From contig NZ_JNWO01000001.1 in assembly GCF_000716435.1 (NCBI RefSeq), positions 682,001-746,000 on the forward strand: a DNA stretch of 64,000 nucleotides. The letters are read 5' to 3'. The notes under the pieces were generated by a model. That model searched no databases, was not told the origin of the DNA, and saw only the letters and a list, made by a program, of their open reading frames with translations. This stretch comes from Streptomyces xylophagus (GTDB lineage Bacteria > Actinomycetota > Actinomycetes > Streptomycetales > Streptomycetaceae). Shown piece by piece: positions 48,752 through 57,651 of this stretch. A program made the position numbers and the translations under genes. Each line of letters begins with the position of its first letter. The stretch's first letter is position 1.

Positions 48752-50513
48752 CTAAGGGCTCGCAGAGAATCAACGTGTCGATTTGATCTGCGTGGGGCTG
48801 CTGTTCGCGAGGAACGCGGTGACGTCGGCGGGCGTGCGGATCCTGGCTGTCGAGGGTGGGATGGTGTAGCCGTGCTCGGCCGGGAGGGGCTGGACTTGGC
48901 GAACGGCCCTGGTAAGGGTGCTGCCGTTGACTCCGAAGACTTGGGCGAGCAGGTCTCTGGTGCCGAGTTTGCGCAGGTATAGCACGGTGGCCAGGATTCT
49001 TTCGGCGGTGGTCAGCTTGTCCTTGGCCCCAGCGCCGCGAGCACGCATGCGCTCACCCCCTCGCTGCTGGAACCGTCCTTGCTCACGTAACTCATCGAGT
49101 TTCGCGGTGAGTTTGTTGGCGAGTTGGTCCAGTGCCGGTTCGGGCATCCCGGTCAGCTCCGGGTTGCGCAGATACCCAGTGCCGGGCTGCGGGGAGGGGG
49201 CAGTTGACTGCGGGTTCTTGGCCACATCGGCTGGGGTGTCGCGGGGTTGAGGGTGGAGGGTGTAGTTCCAGTCGCCGTGGAAGCGGTGTCGGTGCATGGG
49301 CAGAGCGTCGATATCGCTGTCGGTGACCTTGATGCCCGTGGCGTAGGTGCCTGGGTCGAGTTCGGCGTGGACTTTCAGCCCGGTGCGGGTGGTGGTCGCC
49401 GCGATGCTGTTCACGATGACGTCATGGCTGGTCAGTGGGCGGCCACGCCAGTTCATGGAGATATGGGAGAACAGCCGGTGCTCGATCTTGTTCCATTTCG
49501 AGGTGCCCGGCGGCATGTGGCAGACCGTGATGCTCAGGCCCGTCTCGGCGGCCAGGGCTGCGAGTTCGGTCTTCCAGGTACGGGTGCGGTAGCCGTTGGA
49601 CCCGCCCGCGTCCGCGGTGATCAGCAGACGGTTGGCATCCGGGTAGTCGTGCCGGCCTCGGGCCTGCCACCAGCGGCGGATGGAGGCGACAGCGAATGCG
49701 GCGGTGTCGTGGTCGGTGCCGACGCTGACCCAGCCGGTGTTCGCCGCGATGTCATAGATCCCGTACGGGATCGCCTTGCCCGGCCCCTGCCGGTCCAGGA
49801 AATCGTGCGTCTTGACCAGGATCGGCTCACCGGCCGGCCGCCACTGGCGGCCCGCGTTCTTGTAGTCGCCGACGAGTTCCTTCTTCTTCGCGTCCACACT
49901 GATCACCGGCTGGCCAGCACCCATGTACTCCCTGGCTCGCTCGTTGATGTAGCGGAACTGGGCGTCACAGTCCGGGTGCTGCTTGCCCTCGATGGTCTTG
50001 GCGCTGGCCTGCAGGCTGAAGCCTTCCTTGTGCAGCAGGTCCCCGACCGTGTCGGCGCTCACCCGGTGTCCCTGACGAGTGAGCTCGGCCGCGAGGTTCC
50101 TGGTCGACTTCACCGTCCAGCGCAGCGGCGACATCGGATCGCCCCGTTCGTCAGGCTCCACCAGTGCCAGCAGCGCAGGCCGCAGACCCGGATCAAGGTC
50201 CACGGCCTTTTTCCGACCACCACCGGGCCTGCGTACCCGGCCCAGAGGCTCCTCGCCGGCCTCTGACTCGTCCACGCCTTTGCGGACCGTCGTCGCGCTG
50301 ACCTGGGCCGCCTGCGCGACCGCCCGGATACCGCCGTGACCCAGGATCCGAGCCTCGGCCCCCATCATCAGGCGCCGCTGCCGCTCGTCCAGATGTGGGA
50401 ACAACACCCCGAACTTCACGGCGAGTTGACCACGAACCTCATCGGAAACATCCATAGCAGACCAACGAGCCTGATCACGCGAAGCAACACGTTGATTCTC
50501 TGCGAGCCCTTAG
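48752..50513 (-). mobile_element. Complete ISAzo13-type insertion sequence with 27-bp terminal repeats
   Basis: The ends are perfect inverted repeats of 27 bp (48752-48778, beginning CTAAGGGCTCGC, and 50487-50513). AGG occurs directly outside both ends (48749-48751 and 50514-50516), as a 3-bp target duplication would. One intact transposase gene fills the element. Since both ends and the gene are intact, it is probably a recent arrival and may be active. Confidence 0.85.
48770..50455 (-). CDS. ISAzo13-family DDE transposase
   Basis: The 561-residue protein is uninterrupted. It reads GGIRAVAQAAQVSATTVRKGVDE (DNA-binding), GGGRKKAVDLDPGLRPALLALVEP, RWTVKSTRNLAAELTRQGHRVSADTV, VISVDAKKKELVGDYKNAG (first catalytic Asp), RLLITADAGGSNGYRTRTWK (second Asp) and MPPGTSKWNKIEHRLFSHI (catalytic Glu). 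The order and spacing are normal for ISAzo13-like elements. Its C-terminal tail overlaps the left terminal repeat. Confidence 0.9.
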   Translation of the reverse strand: MDVSDEVRGQLAVKFGVLFPHLDERQRRLMMGAEARILGHGGIRAVAQAAQVSATTVRKGVDESEAGEEPLGRVRRPGGGRKKAVDLDPGLRPALLALVEPDERGDPMSPLRWTVKSTRNLAAELTRQGHRVSADTVGDLLHKEGFSLQASAKTIEGKQHPDCDAQFRYINERAREYMGAGQPVISVDAKKKELVGDYKNAGRQWRPAGEPILVKTHDFLDRQGPGKAIPYGIYDIAANTGWVSVGTDHDTAAFAVASIRRWWQARGRHDYPDANRLLITADAGGSNGYRTRTWKTELAALAAETGLSITVCHMPPGTSKWNKIEHRLFSHISMNWRGRPLTSHDVIVNSIAATTTRTGLKVHAELDPGTYATGIKVTDSDIDALPMHRHRFHGDWNYTLHPQPRDTPADVAKNPQSTAPSPQPGTGYLRNPELTGMPEPALDQLANKLTAKLDELREQGRFQQRGGERMRARGAGAKDKLTTAERILATVLYLRKLGTRDLLAQVFGVNGSTLTRAVRQVQPLPAEHGYTIPPSTARIRTPADVTAFLANSSPTQIKSTR

Positions 50514-50612
50514 AGGATTAGCAATTTCTCATGACCGCCGCGCCTTCCCAAAAATGTCGTCGGACCCGCAGGCGTCTGCGGATACGACGACAAGGTCGAG
50601 ATAAAGCCCCTC

Positions 50613-51161
50613 TCAGAAAAGATAGCCGAGGAGGTCGACAACTCCTTCATTCCATGGCTCATCCGAAAGCATCTTCACCATCATTTCACCAAGAGGCTTT
50701 TCCGTTATCCCGAGAGTTTTGTGATCGTTAATCATGAGCCATTTCACATGATTTGATACTTTTCGGTATCCATTGGCAAGGTAGACTCGCGGGTCGTCTG
50801 CGAAGAGGAGGAGCACGTCGACCTTGGAGGAGCGTGCCACGGATTCGACTTGGGTCAAAATAATACTAGCGATTCCCTTTGAGCGTGTCGATGAAGTCAC
50901 GCAAAGGTCTATTATCCCGAAAATCCGCAACGGCGCATCGCCGTTCCTGATAATTCGGTGATCAATGCCCACTTGAGCAATTAGGGTGTCTCGCTCCCAA
51001 GCGAGGCATCTAAGATGAGGTAGCTGCTTATAGTAGGCGCGTGAAGGGTATTCCGGAAAGCAGGATTTAAGTAGCTCTCGAAGATTTTGGTTAGTGCTTG
51101 AATTAATCTCATGTTCCGGTTTTATTTCTATTTTCATTACTGTACTGTCAGTCAGGTCCAT
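50613..51161 (-). CDS. GNAT-like acetyltransferase in an AT-rich island
   Basis: The protein has up to 182 residues (ATG 51161; ATG 51137 is possible). The centre reads LRIFGIIDLCVTSSTRSKGIASIILTQVESVARSS, a GNAT beta4-loop-alpha3 with acetyl-CoA-binding S-K-G-I-A, then DVLLLFADDPRVYLANGYRKV, the usual end of single-domain enzymes. Codons here use many A and T at third positions, quite unlike the neighbours, which indicates transfer from a lower-GC host. It sits between two insertion sequences. The substrate is unknown; antibiotic acetylation is one option. Confidence 0.78.
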   Translation of the reverse strand: MDLTDSTVMKIEIKPEHEINSSTNQNLRELLKSCFPEYPSRAYYKQLPHLRCLAWERDTLIAQVGIDHRIIRNGDAPLRIFGIIDLCVTSSTRSKGIASIILTQVESVARSSKVDVLLLFADDPRVYLANGYRKVSNHVKWLMINDHKTLGITEKPLGEMMVKMLSDEPWNEGVVDLLGYLF

Positions 51162-51194
51162 AGGGCGACGGTATCAGCATTCAGTTGGGGCAAC

Positions 51195-51350
51195 ATCAAG
51201 ATTTCTTCGACCAGTTCCTCCGGGGCTCTTTGCGGGTGAGCCTTCGGGTCATGAGGGTAATGAGTGTCCAGGTCAGGTGGGCTTCTGAGTGCTCCCGGAA
51301 GTGTTCGTAGTCGCGGACGTTGCGTCGGGCTTTCTTGATCCATATTATTG
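51195..51350 (-). pseudogene. IS5-family transposase C-terminal fragment
   Basis: The minus strand reads WIKKARRNVRDYEHFREHSEAHLTWTLITLMTRRLTRK and stops at 51195-51197. This is the standard end of one IS5 subgroup. Only about 45 residues remain, and the fragment abuts another IS5-type element at 51358. Confidence 0.7.
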
Positions 51351-51357
51351 AGCCTCT

Positions 51358-52107
51358 TCAGCGTTGCCGCTCCAGGGTGAGAATGGCTTTGGCGATTGAC
51401 GTCATGCGATTGGGGCTGCAGCGGAACCTGCGGAAGATCCGCCAGGACTTCAGGCAGGCCACGCCGCGCTCAACCGGTGCCCGTGCCGCGGCCAGAGCCC
51501 GGTTGACGGTCTTCTCGGTAGGGGTGAGTTCCCGCAGGGGCCTGCGTTTGATGCCCGTGGTCAGCCAGGGGCCACCGCCCTGGTAGGCGAGATCGGCCAG
51601 GATGGGGACGCCCTGGCGCTCGCAGATGCGGATGATCCGGTGGGTGCGGGCGGCGGTCAGGTCGTGGGAGCGGCCCGGCAGCGCGGGCGAGAGCCACAGC
51701 AGCCGGCCGTCCGGATCGGTGACTACCTGCACGTTCCCCCCGTGCCGGCGGTGCTTGTGGGAGTAGTCGGCCCGTCCGTCGCCGACCCGGTCGCACTCGG
51801 CGAGCGTGCCGTCCAGGAGGACGAAGTCCGGATCCTGCTCGCGTAGGACCTTCAGCAGGCCCGGTGCACGGTCGGCGAGGAGGTCGATGACCGCGCTGGT
51901 GTAGGCGTGGGCGGTGGACTCGCTGATCCCGAACCCGGCAGCGACCTGCGCCAGGGTGGTGTGCTCGCGCAGGTACACCAGTGCCACTATCGCGCGCTGG
52001 GACGGACGGAGCTTGCAGCGGCGGTCACCCTCACGGGTGACGATGAGCATGGTGACCCACTCCACGAGCGCATGTGGCAGGTCGAGTGCGGCAGGATAAA
52101 TGACCAA
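51358..52107 (-). CDS. IS5-family transposase (DDE_Tnp_4 type)
   Basis: The 249-residue frame is intact. An N-terminal helix-turn-helix ([37 protein letters not shown]) precedes the catalytic core: [14 protein letters not shown] (first Asp), [16 protein letters not shown] (second Asp) and [19 protein letters not shown] (Glu). The length matches this short IS5 subgroup. A GC-rich inverted pair (GAGGCCCCTGAGCAG / CTGCCCGGGGGCCTC) lies upstream near 52104-52174, but I could not define the matching left end. Confidence 0.85.
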   Translation of the reverse strand: MVIYPAALDLPHALVEWVTMLIVTREGDRRCKLRPSQRAIVALVYLREHTTLAQVAAGFGISESTAHAYTSAVIDLLADRAPGLLKVLREQDPDFVLLDGTLAECDRVGDGRADYSHKHRRHGGNVQVVTDPDGRLLWLSPALPGRSHDLTAARTHRIIRICERQGVPILADLAYQGGGPWLTTGIKRRPLRELTPTEKTVNRALAAARAPVERGVACLKSWRIFRRFRCSPNRMTSIAKAILTLERQR

Positions 52108-52264
52108 CGAGGCCCCTGAGCAGCGTGGTTGAGGCGTCAGACATCTCGATCAACTGCCCGGGGGCCTCGCTCGTTGCGCTTCACGGACCGTCACCCGATC
52201 GGTGGCCCGCTCGAAGAAGCTCATTGATCCGAAACGGTAAGCGTTCCGGGTCGTTGAATGTTAC

Positions 52265-52430
52265 GTGAGTGAACTGGTGGGGGACACACGGCAGTTGTCG
52301 CCGTCGGCGCAGGAAGCGTTGCGGCTCCGGGCGGTGGCCGCGCTGGTGGAGGGCCGGGACCGCGAGGACGTCTCGGCGTTGTTCAAGGTCTCGCTCAAGG
52401 CTGATCGCGATGGGGTCGGCGCGTGACAGC
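52265..52430 (+). pseudogene. IS630-family transposase N-terminal fragment
   Basis: GTG 52265 starts SELVGDTRQLSPSAQEALRLRAVAALVEGRDREDVSALFKVSLKA, the helix-turn-helix start of Streptomyces IS630 transposases. The frame then leaves the family pattern, and no catalytic part follows before the convergent E1 gene. Confidence 0.65.
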
Positions 52431-52617
52431 GCGATCTCTTCCCGGACCTTCTTCTCCCGGGCCTTCAGCCGACCGAGCACCGATGGCACCAGCCACCTCC
52501 ACGAGTGGAAGGAGCGGACGAACACGCTCATCTCTCCCGCCGCCGACCGGAGTCAATGCCCACCACAGCCGAACCAACGGATCAGGTTCGGAAACGGAAA
52601 GCGGATGGCTTCTGCCA

Positions 52618-53592
52618 TCAGCCCAGCGATTTGCGCACGGTGTCCGCGATCCGCGCGGCGGACGGCATCGCGAGGTCCTCCAAGATGTTGGCGGCGGGCA
52701 GCGGGATGTGCGGGGTGGTGATGCGGACGATCGGCCCGGTCAGCGCGCCGTAGGCCTCCTCGGCGGCCAGCGACGCGACTTCGGCGCCCCAGCCGCACAG
52801 CCGGGGGTTCTCCTCGACGGTGAAGAGCCGGCCCGTGATGGCCACCGCGTCCAGGACCGTTGTCACGTCGAGTGGCACCAGGCACCGCAGGTCGACCACC
52901 GTGCAGCCGATGCCGTCCGCCGCGAGCAGTTCGGCCGCCGCCAGGGCGCGCGGGACCATCGCGGCGAGGGCGACGAGTGTGGCGTCGGCTCCGTTGCGCA
53001 GAACCCGGGCGGTGCCGAGGGTGTCCAGCAGTTCCCCGTCCGGCACCTCGCCCCGGACCGGGTAGAGGGATTTCTGCTCGAAGAAGAGCACCGGGTCCGG
53101 ATCCCGTACGGCGGCGGCGAAGAGGCCGATCAGGTCGGCGGGGTCGGCGGGGGCCACGACCTTGAGGCCGGGCACCGCCATCGCCCAGTTCTCGACGCTC
53201 TGCGAGTGCTGGGCGCCGAAGCGCAGGCCGCCACCGTTCGCGGTGCGGATCACCAGCGGCAGCGAGATCTGACCGTCGGTCATATAGCGGGTCTTGGCGA
53301 TCTCGTTGGCGACGATGTCCCAGCACACGGCGAGGAAGTCGCTGAACATGATCTCGGCGACCGGCCGCAGTCCGGTCATCGCCGCGCCCATCGCCGCGCC
53401 CAGGATGGCCTGTTCGCTGATCGGAGTGTCCCGCACCCTGCGCGGCCCGAACTCCTCCAGCAGGCCCGGCGTCGCCTTGAACACCCCGCCGGCCGCCGCC
53501 ACATCCTCGCCGAGGAAGACCACGCGCTCGTCCCGCCGCATCTCCTGGGCGATCGCCCGCCGTACGGCCTCGCGGTAGGTCAACCGCGCCAT
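52618..53592 (-). CDS. 2-oxoacid dehydrogenase E1 component, beta subunit
   Basis: The 324-residue transketolase-type subunit has RLTYREAVRRAIAQEMRRDERVVFLGEDVAAAGGVF (TPP-binding Glu region), RVRDTPISEQAILGAAMGAAMTGLRPVAEI, RTANGGGLRFGAQHSQS and the C-terminal domain starting VVDLRCLVPLD. It resembles PdhB, BkdB and AcoB. ATG 53592 overlaps the alpha gene by 13 bp. No E2 or E3 gene is in the window, so either those come from the core metabolism or the E1 pair acts alone on the substrate of this operon. Confidence 0.9.
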   Translation of the reverse strand: MARLTYREAVRRAIAQEMRRDERVVFLGEDVAAAGGVFKATPGLLEEFGPRRVRDTPISEQAILGAAMGAAMTGLRPVAEIMFSDFLAVCWDIVANEIAKTRYMTDGQISLPLVIRTANGGGLRFGAQHSQSVENWAMAVPGLKVVAPADPADLIGLFAAAVRDPDPVLFFEQKSLYPVRGEVPDGELLDTLGTARVLRNGADATLVALAAMVPRALAAAELLAADGIGCTVVDLRCLVPLDVTTVLDAVAITGRLFTVEENPRLCGWGAEVASLAAEEAYGALTGPIVRITTPHIPLPAANILEDLAMPSAARIADTVRKSLG

Positions 53593-54560
53593 GACGCACC
53601 TCCGTTCGCCCATACCTGGCTGAGCAGTCGCCCCGGTGACGGCGGGGGTGCTGCCACGGCGGACTGGGTCGCCTTGTCGACCGCCTGCCGCGCCTCGGCT
53701 TCGAGGCCGTCGAGCACCTCGGGCGGCACGCCGTGCTTCAGCAGCCGCTCCCGGTAGGCCGTCACTGGGTCCCGGGCCAGCCAAGCATCGACCTCCTGCG
53801 GGGGCCGGTACTTCGCCGGGTCGGCGCGGGAGTGGCCGCCGTGCCGGTAGGTCAGCGCCTCGATCAGGCTCGGGCCGCCGCCGTCACGGGCCCGGGTGAG
53901 CGACTCCGCTGCCACCGTGTGCACGGCGTCCGCGTCGTTGCCGTCCACCACGACGGCGTCCAGCCCGTACGCGGCCGCCCGGTCGGCGGCGGGGCGGGGC
54001 ACGGCCGTGACGGCAGCGATCGGCGTGTACTCCATGTAGAGGTTGTTCTCGCAGACGAAGACCACCGGCAGCTCCCACACCACCGCCAGGTTGAGCGCCT
54101 CGTGGAAGGCACCGATGTTCGTCGCCCCGTCGCCGAAGAAGCACACCGCCACCTGGCCGCTTCCCCGGTACTGGGCGCTCCACGCCGCACCCACGGCGAT
54201 CGGCAGATGGGCGCCCACGATTGCGTACGAGCCCATCGCGCCGTGCCGGACGCTGGTCAGGTGCATGGAACCGCCCTTGCCGGCCATCAACCCGGTGTCC
54301 CGGCCCAGGAGTTCGGCCATCACGGCGGCCATCGGCGCGCCGCGGGCGAGGACGTGGGCGTGCCCCCGGTAGGTGGCGAAGGTGTAGTCATCGGGCCGCA
54401 TGGCGACGGCGAACCCGGCGGCGATGGCCTCCTGTCCGAGCGAGAGATGGCTGGTGCCCTTGACCAGGTTCCGCAGGAAGAGGTCGTAGGCGCGCTTCTC
54501 GAAGAGCCGGATGCGGGTCTGGGCGCCGTACAGCGCGAGCCGTTCGTCATCCGTGGGCAT
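53580..54560 (-). CDS. 2-oxoacid dehydrogenase E1 component, alpha subunit
   Basis: This 326-residue subunit contains KGTSHLSLGQEAIAAGFAVAMRPDDYTFATYRGHAHVLARG, GRDTGLMAGKGGSMHLTSV, the thiamine-diphosphate motif VCFFGDGATNIGAFHEALNLAVVWELPVVFVCENN, and TYRHGGHSRADPAKYR, all in normal order. With the beta subunit it forms the decarboxylating dehydrogenase of a branched-chain 2-oxoacid, pyruvate or acetoin complex. It overlaps the beta gene and follows the M24-fold gene by 10 bp, so all four enzymes are one transcription unit under LacI control. Confidence 0.9.
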   Translation of the reverse strand: MPTDDERLALYGAQTRIRLFEKRAYDLFLRNLVKGTSHLSLGQEAIAAGFAVAMRPDDYTFATYRGHAHVLARGAPMAAVMAELLGRDTGLMAGKGGSMHLTSVRHGAMGSYAIVGAHLPIAVGAAWSAQYRGSGQVAVCFFGDGATNIGAFHEALNLAVVWELPVVFVCENNLYMEYTPIAAVTAVPRPAADRAAAYGLDAVVVDGNDADAVHTVAAESLTRARDGGGPSLIEALTYRHGGHSRADPAKYRPPQEVDAWLARDPVTAYRERLLKHGVPPEVLDGLEAEARQAVDKATQSAVAAPPPSPGRLLSQVWANGGASWRG

Positions 54561-54570
54561 CTGTGCATCC

Positions 54571-55818
54571 TTAGTACGCGTTGGCTATGAACAGTTCCTG
54601 GGCAGGGAAACGGGTGAGGATGCGCGGTCCGTCGGTGGTGACCAGCACCTCCTCCTCGATACGGGCCGCCGAGTAGCCGTCGGCGGCCGGGCAGTAGGTC
54701 TCCAGTGCGAAGATCATGCCCTCGGTGATCTCCCTAGGGTTCTCAAGGGAGTTGAGGCGACTGATGATGGGCCGCTCGTGCAGCCCCAGGCCGAGCCCGT
54801 GGCCGAACTGCAGGCCGAAGGCGGCCATTTCGTCGCGGAACCCGAACTCGGTGGCGGCGGGCCACACCCGCGCGATCCGGTCGGTGCTCACGCCGGGCTT
54901 CACCAGGTCGATCGCGGCGTCGATCCACTCGCGCGCCCTGGTGTACGCGTCGCACTGGGCCGGGGTGGCGCTACCGACGGCGAAGGTGCGGTAGTAGCAG
55001 GTGCGGTAGCCGTTGAAGGACTGGATGACGTCGAAGAACGCCTGGTCACCGGGGCGGATCAGCCGGTCGGAGAAGTTGTGCGGATGCGGGTTGCAACGCT
55101 CCCCGGACACCGCGTTGATCGCCTCGACATCGTCCGAACCCATCTCGTACAGCCGCTTGTTGGCGAGCGCCACGATCTCGTTCTCGCGAACGCCGGGCTT
55201 CAACGCCTCCGCGATGTCCTGGTAGACGCCGTCGACCATCGCGGCGGCCATGGACAACAGGGTGATCTCGTCGGGGGACTTGAGCTGCCGGGCGTCCAGC
55301 ATGACCTGCTGGCCGTCCGCTGCGCGCACACCCTGCCGGGCGAGTTCGAAGAGCATCGGCGGTTCGGCCGCGTCCACCCCGACCAGCAGGTCCGCGACTC
55401 CCTCCTCGGCGAGGATCGCCTTGATCTCCCGTACGGCGGCGGTGAACAGCCCCGCCTCGGGCGCGATTGCGCCGCGCAGCCCGAGCAGCCCGGCCCGGCT
55501 GTGGCCGGGGGCCAGCCAGGGGGCGTGGAGCTCGTGGTGGCGGGCGGCGGAGCCGAAGTCCCAGACGTACGGGTTGCCGGTGCGGGTCAGCAGGGCGTAG
55601 CGGGTGAACTTGTCGCGGGCCCACTCGCCGATCACCGTCGAGGTCAGGTAGCGGATGTTGTTGGTGTCGAAGACGAGCAGCGCGCCCAGCTCGCTGGCCT
55701 CCAGCGCCGCGCGGGCCCGGCCCAGCCGGTAGCCGCGCAGGCGGTCGAAGTCGACGCGCTGCTCGAAGTCGACCGCGGTGTGGCCTGGCGCGGGGGTGAG
55801 CCGTGGTGCCGTGGTCAT
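54571..55818 (-). CDS. M24-fold (pita-bread) hydrolase with altered metal site
   Basis: The 415-residue protein has a creatinase-type N-domain (LGALLVFDTNNIRYLTS) and an M24 catalytic domain. The metal ligands expected are Asp, Asp, His, Glu, Glu. Asp263 (FFDVIQ), His340 (FGHGLGLGLHERP), Glu373 (ALETYCP) and Glu388 (RIEEEVLVT) are present, but the second Asp position, normally G-Y-x-S-D-x-T-R-T-F, is GYRTCYYRTF with Cys274. Non-peptidase M24 relatives such as creatinase, ectoine hydrolase and DddP also have altered sites. It probably hydrolyses or lyses the imported compound. ATGA overlap links it to the dehydrogenase gene. Confidence 0.85.
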   Translation of the reverse strand: MTTAPRLTPAPGHTAVDFEQRVDFDRLRGYRLGRARAALEASELGALLVFDTNNIRYLTSTVIGEWARDKFTRYALLTRTGNPYVWDFGSAARHHELHAPWLAPGHSRAGLLGLRGAIAPEAGLFTAAVREIKAILAEEGVADLLVGVDAAEPPMLFELARQGVRAADGQQVMLDARQLKSPDEITLLSMAAAMVDGVYQDIAEALKPGVRENEIVALANKRLYEMGSDDVEAINAVSGERCNPHPHNFSDRLIRPGDQAFFDVIQSFNGYRTCYYRTFAVGSATPAQCDAYTRAREWIDAAIDLVKPGVSTDRIARVWPAATEFGFRDEMAAFGLQFGHGLGLGLHERPIISRLNSLENPREITEGMIFALETYCPAADGYSAARIEEEVLVTTDGPRILTRFPAQELFIANAY

Positions 55819-56765
55819 CGCGGGCCCCCCGTGCCGGACAGCCCGTCGTCCACCTCGGCGTCCTCCGAGGTGAGCGTCAGCCCAGCCGCGCGGGCCTGCT
55901 CCAGCAGCAGCGCGGCGAAGTCCGACCCGCCGTGCCCGGCCCCGACCGCCGCCTGGACCAGCTGGTGGACTGCGGCTGTGAGCGGCATCGGCACCTCGGC
56001 GGTGCGGGCGGCGGCCAACCCCAGGTCGAGGTCCTTGCGCAGCATCGTCGTGGTGAAGGTCGGGGTGAAGTCGAGGCCCACCAGCGCGGGCGATTTGTAG
56101 CGGCTGAATGCCGAGCCCAGCACCGAGGAGTTGAGGAACTCCAGATATGCCGCCCGGGACACGCCGTGCCGTTCCGCGAGGATGACCGACTCGGCGAGCG
56201 CCTGCGCCACGACGGCCAGCACCATGTTGTGGGCCAGCTTGACCAGCCGGGCCGCCTCGCCGGTCCCGACATAGGTGACCGAGCCGCCCAGCGCCGTCAG
56301 CAGCGGCAGGACCCGGCGGAAGGTGTCCTCGGGACCGGACACCACCAGGCTCGCCCGGCCCGCGGCGACCACCTTGGGGTTGCCGCTGATCGGTGCGGCC
56401 AGCAGCGCGGTGCCGGTCTTGGCCGCGGCGGTCCGTACGGCAGCGGACACCTCCGCGTCCACTGTCGAGCAGTCCACGATCACGCCCGGTGCCGCGTCGG
56501 CGGTCAGCAGGCCCCGTTCGCCCGTCGTGACCTCGGCGAAGTCGTCGGACCCGGCCACCATCGTGAACACGACGTCACACGGGCCGAGTTGTCGCACGTC
56601 GTGCACGACGTGCGCCCCGGCGCCCCGCGCGGCCAGCGGCTCGGCCTTGGCCCGGGTCCGGTTGTACAGCGCCAGTGGTATTCCCGCGTCGAGCAGCCGC
56701 CCGGCGAGCGCGAAACCCATCCGGCCGGTGCCGGTCCAGCCGATCAGCGGAAAGTCGTCGGGCAT
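55815..56765 (-). CDS. 3-hydroxyisobutyrate-dehydrogenase-like oxidoreductase
   Basis: This 316-residue protein has the NAD loop GWTGTGRMGFALAGRLLDAG at the N-terminus (the usual form is GLGxMG; Thr replaces Leu), VIVDCSTVDAEV, the substrate strand APISGNPKVVAAGRASLVVSG, and the catalytic lysine in RLVKLAHNMVLA. The all-helical C-domain follows. Relatives oxidise beta-hydroxyacids such as 3-hydroxyisobutyrate, tartronate semialdehyde or sulfolactaldehyde. It is coupled to the M24 gene and lies 139 bp downstream of the ABC importer. Confidence 0.88.
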   Translation of the reverse strand: MPDDFPLIGWTGTGRMGFALAGRLLDAGIPLALYNRTRAKAEPLAARGAGAHVVHDVRQLGPCDVVFTMVAGSDDFAEVTTGERGLLTADAAPGVIVDCSTVDAEVSAAVRTAAAKTGTALLAAPISGNPKVVAAGRASLVVSGPEDTFRRVLPLLTALGGSVTYVGTGEAARLVKLAHNMVLAVVAQALAESVILAERHGVSRAAYLEFLNSSVLGSAFSRYKSPALVGLDFTPTFTTTMLRKDLDLGLAAARTAEVPMPLTAAVHQLVQAAVGAGHGGSDFAALLLEQARAAGLTLTSEDAEVDDGLSGTGGPR

Positions 56766-56904
56766 CGGGCTTCCTCCCTCGCGCCGGGGTGCGGGCGGGC
56801 CGCCCGCAGGTCGGTGTGCGTGGCCGGGGCGGGACTGTTCCGGACCTGCGGTCGCCGTGCGTGTGCGCGGGCCGTCGCTCGGGTGGGCAGGAGGCGGCCG
56901 GCCA

Positions 56905-57651
56905 TCAGACCCCCTCCTTCGCGCCCAAGTAGAGCCGGGCCACCCGCGGGTCGGCGAGCAGCGCCCGGCCGGTGCCGTTCAGCTGGACGCGGCCGGATTC
57001 GAGGACGGCGGCGCGGTCGGCGACGGCCAGGCCGGAGCGGGCGTTCTGTTCGACGAGGAGGATCGAGCGGCCGGCGTCGGCCAGGGCGCGTACGGTGGCG
57101 AAGACGGCCTGGCGGGCACGGGGTTCGAGGCCGATGGACGGCTCGTCGAGCAGCATGAGCGCCGGGTCGAGCATCAGGGCGCGGGCGAGTTCGACCTGTT
57201 TCTGCTCGCCGCCGGACAGCGATCCGGCGGCCTCGTGGCGGCGGGCGGCGACGATCGGGAACTGCTCGGCGACGGTGTCCGCCCGCTCACGCACGGCCGC
57301 CCGCCCGGCCCGACCGCGGTCGAGGATGTGGCCGCCCATCAGCAGGTTGTCCCAGACGCTCATCGCCGGGAAGAGGCTGCGCTCCTGCGGTACGTGGGCG
57401 ATGCCGCGCAGCAGTCGTTCGCGCGGCGACAGGTGGTCGACCGGCTCGCCGCGCAGCCGGACCTGACCGCCGCCCGGCCGCAGCAGCCCGCTGACCGTGC
57501 GCAGGACCGTCGACTTCCCGGCGCCGTTGGGCCCGATGAGACAGACGACCTCGCCCTCGGCCACGGTGAGGTCGACGCCGTGCAGCACGTCGCCCAGCCC
57601 GTATCCCGCGGTGACATGGTCGAGGACGAGCAGGTCCGGCACGCCGTTCAC
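56905..57651 (-). CDS. livF: ABC transporter ATP-binding protein, LivF-type
   Basis: The 248-residue protein has Walker A LIGPNGAGKST, signature LSGGEQKQVELARALM, Walker B LMLLDEPSIGL and the LivF-typical HVPQERSLFPAMSVWDNLLMG. GTG 57651 overlaps the LivG stop (GTGA). It ends the importer block and supplies one of two ATPases for a branched-chain-amino-acid-type permease. The name denotes the transporter family, not the substrate. Confidence 0.9.
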   Translation of the reverse strand: MNGVPDLLVLDHVTAGYGLGDVLHGVDLTVAEGEVVCLIGPNGAGKSTVLRTVSGLLRPGGGQVRLRGEPVDHLSPRERLLRGIAHVPQERSLFPAMSVWDNLLMGGHILDRGRAGRAAVRERADTVAEQFPIVAARRHEAAGSLSGGEQKQVELARALMLDPALMLLDEPSIGLEPRARQAVFATVRALADAGRSILLVEQNARSGLAVADRAAVLESGRVQLNGTGRALLADPRVARLYLGAKEGV

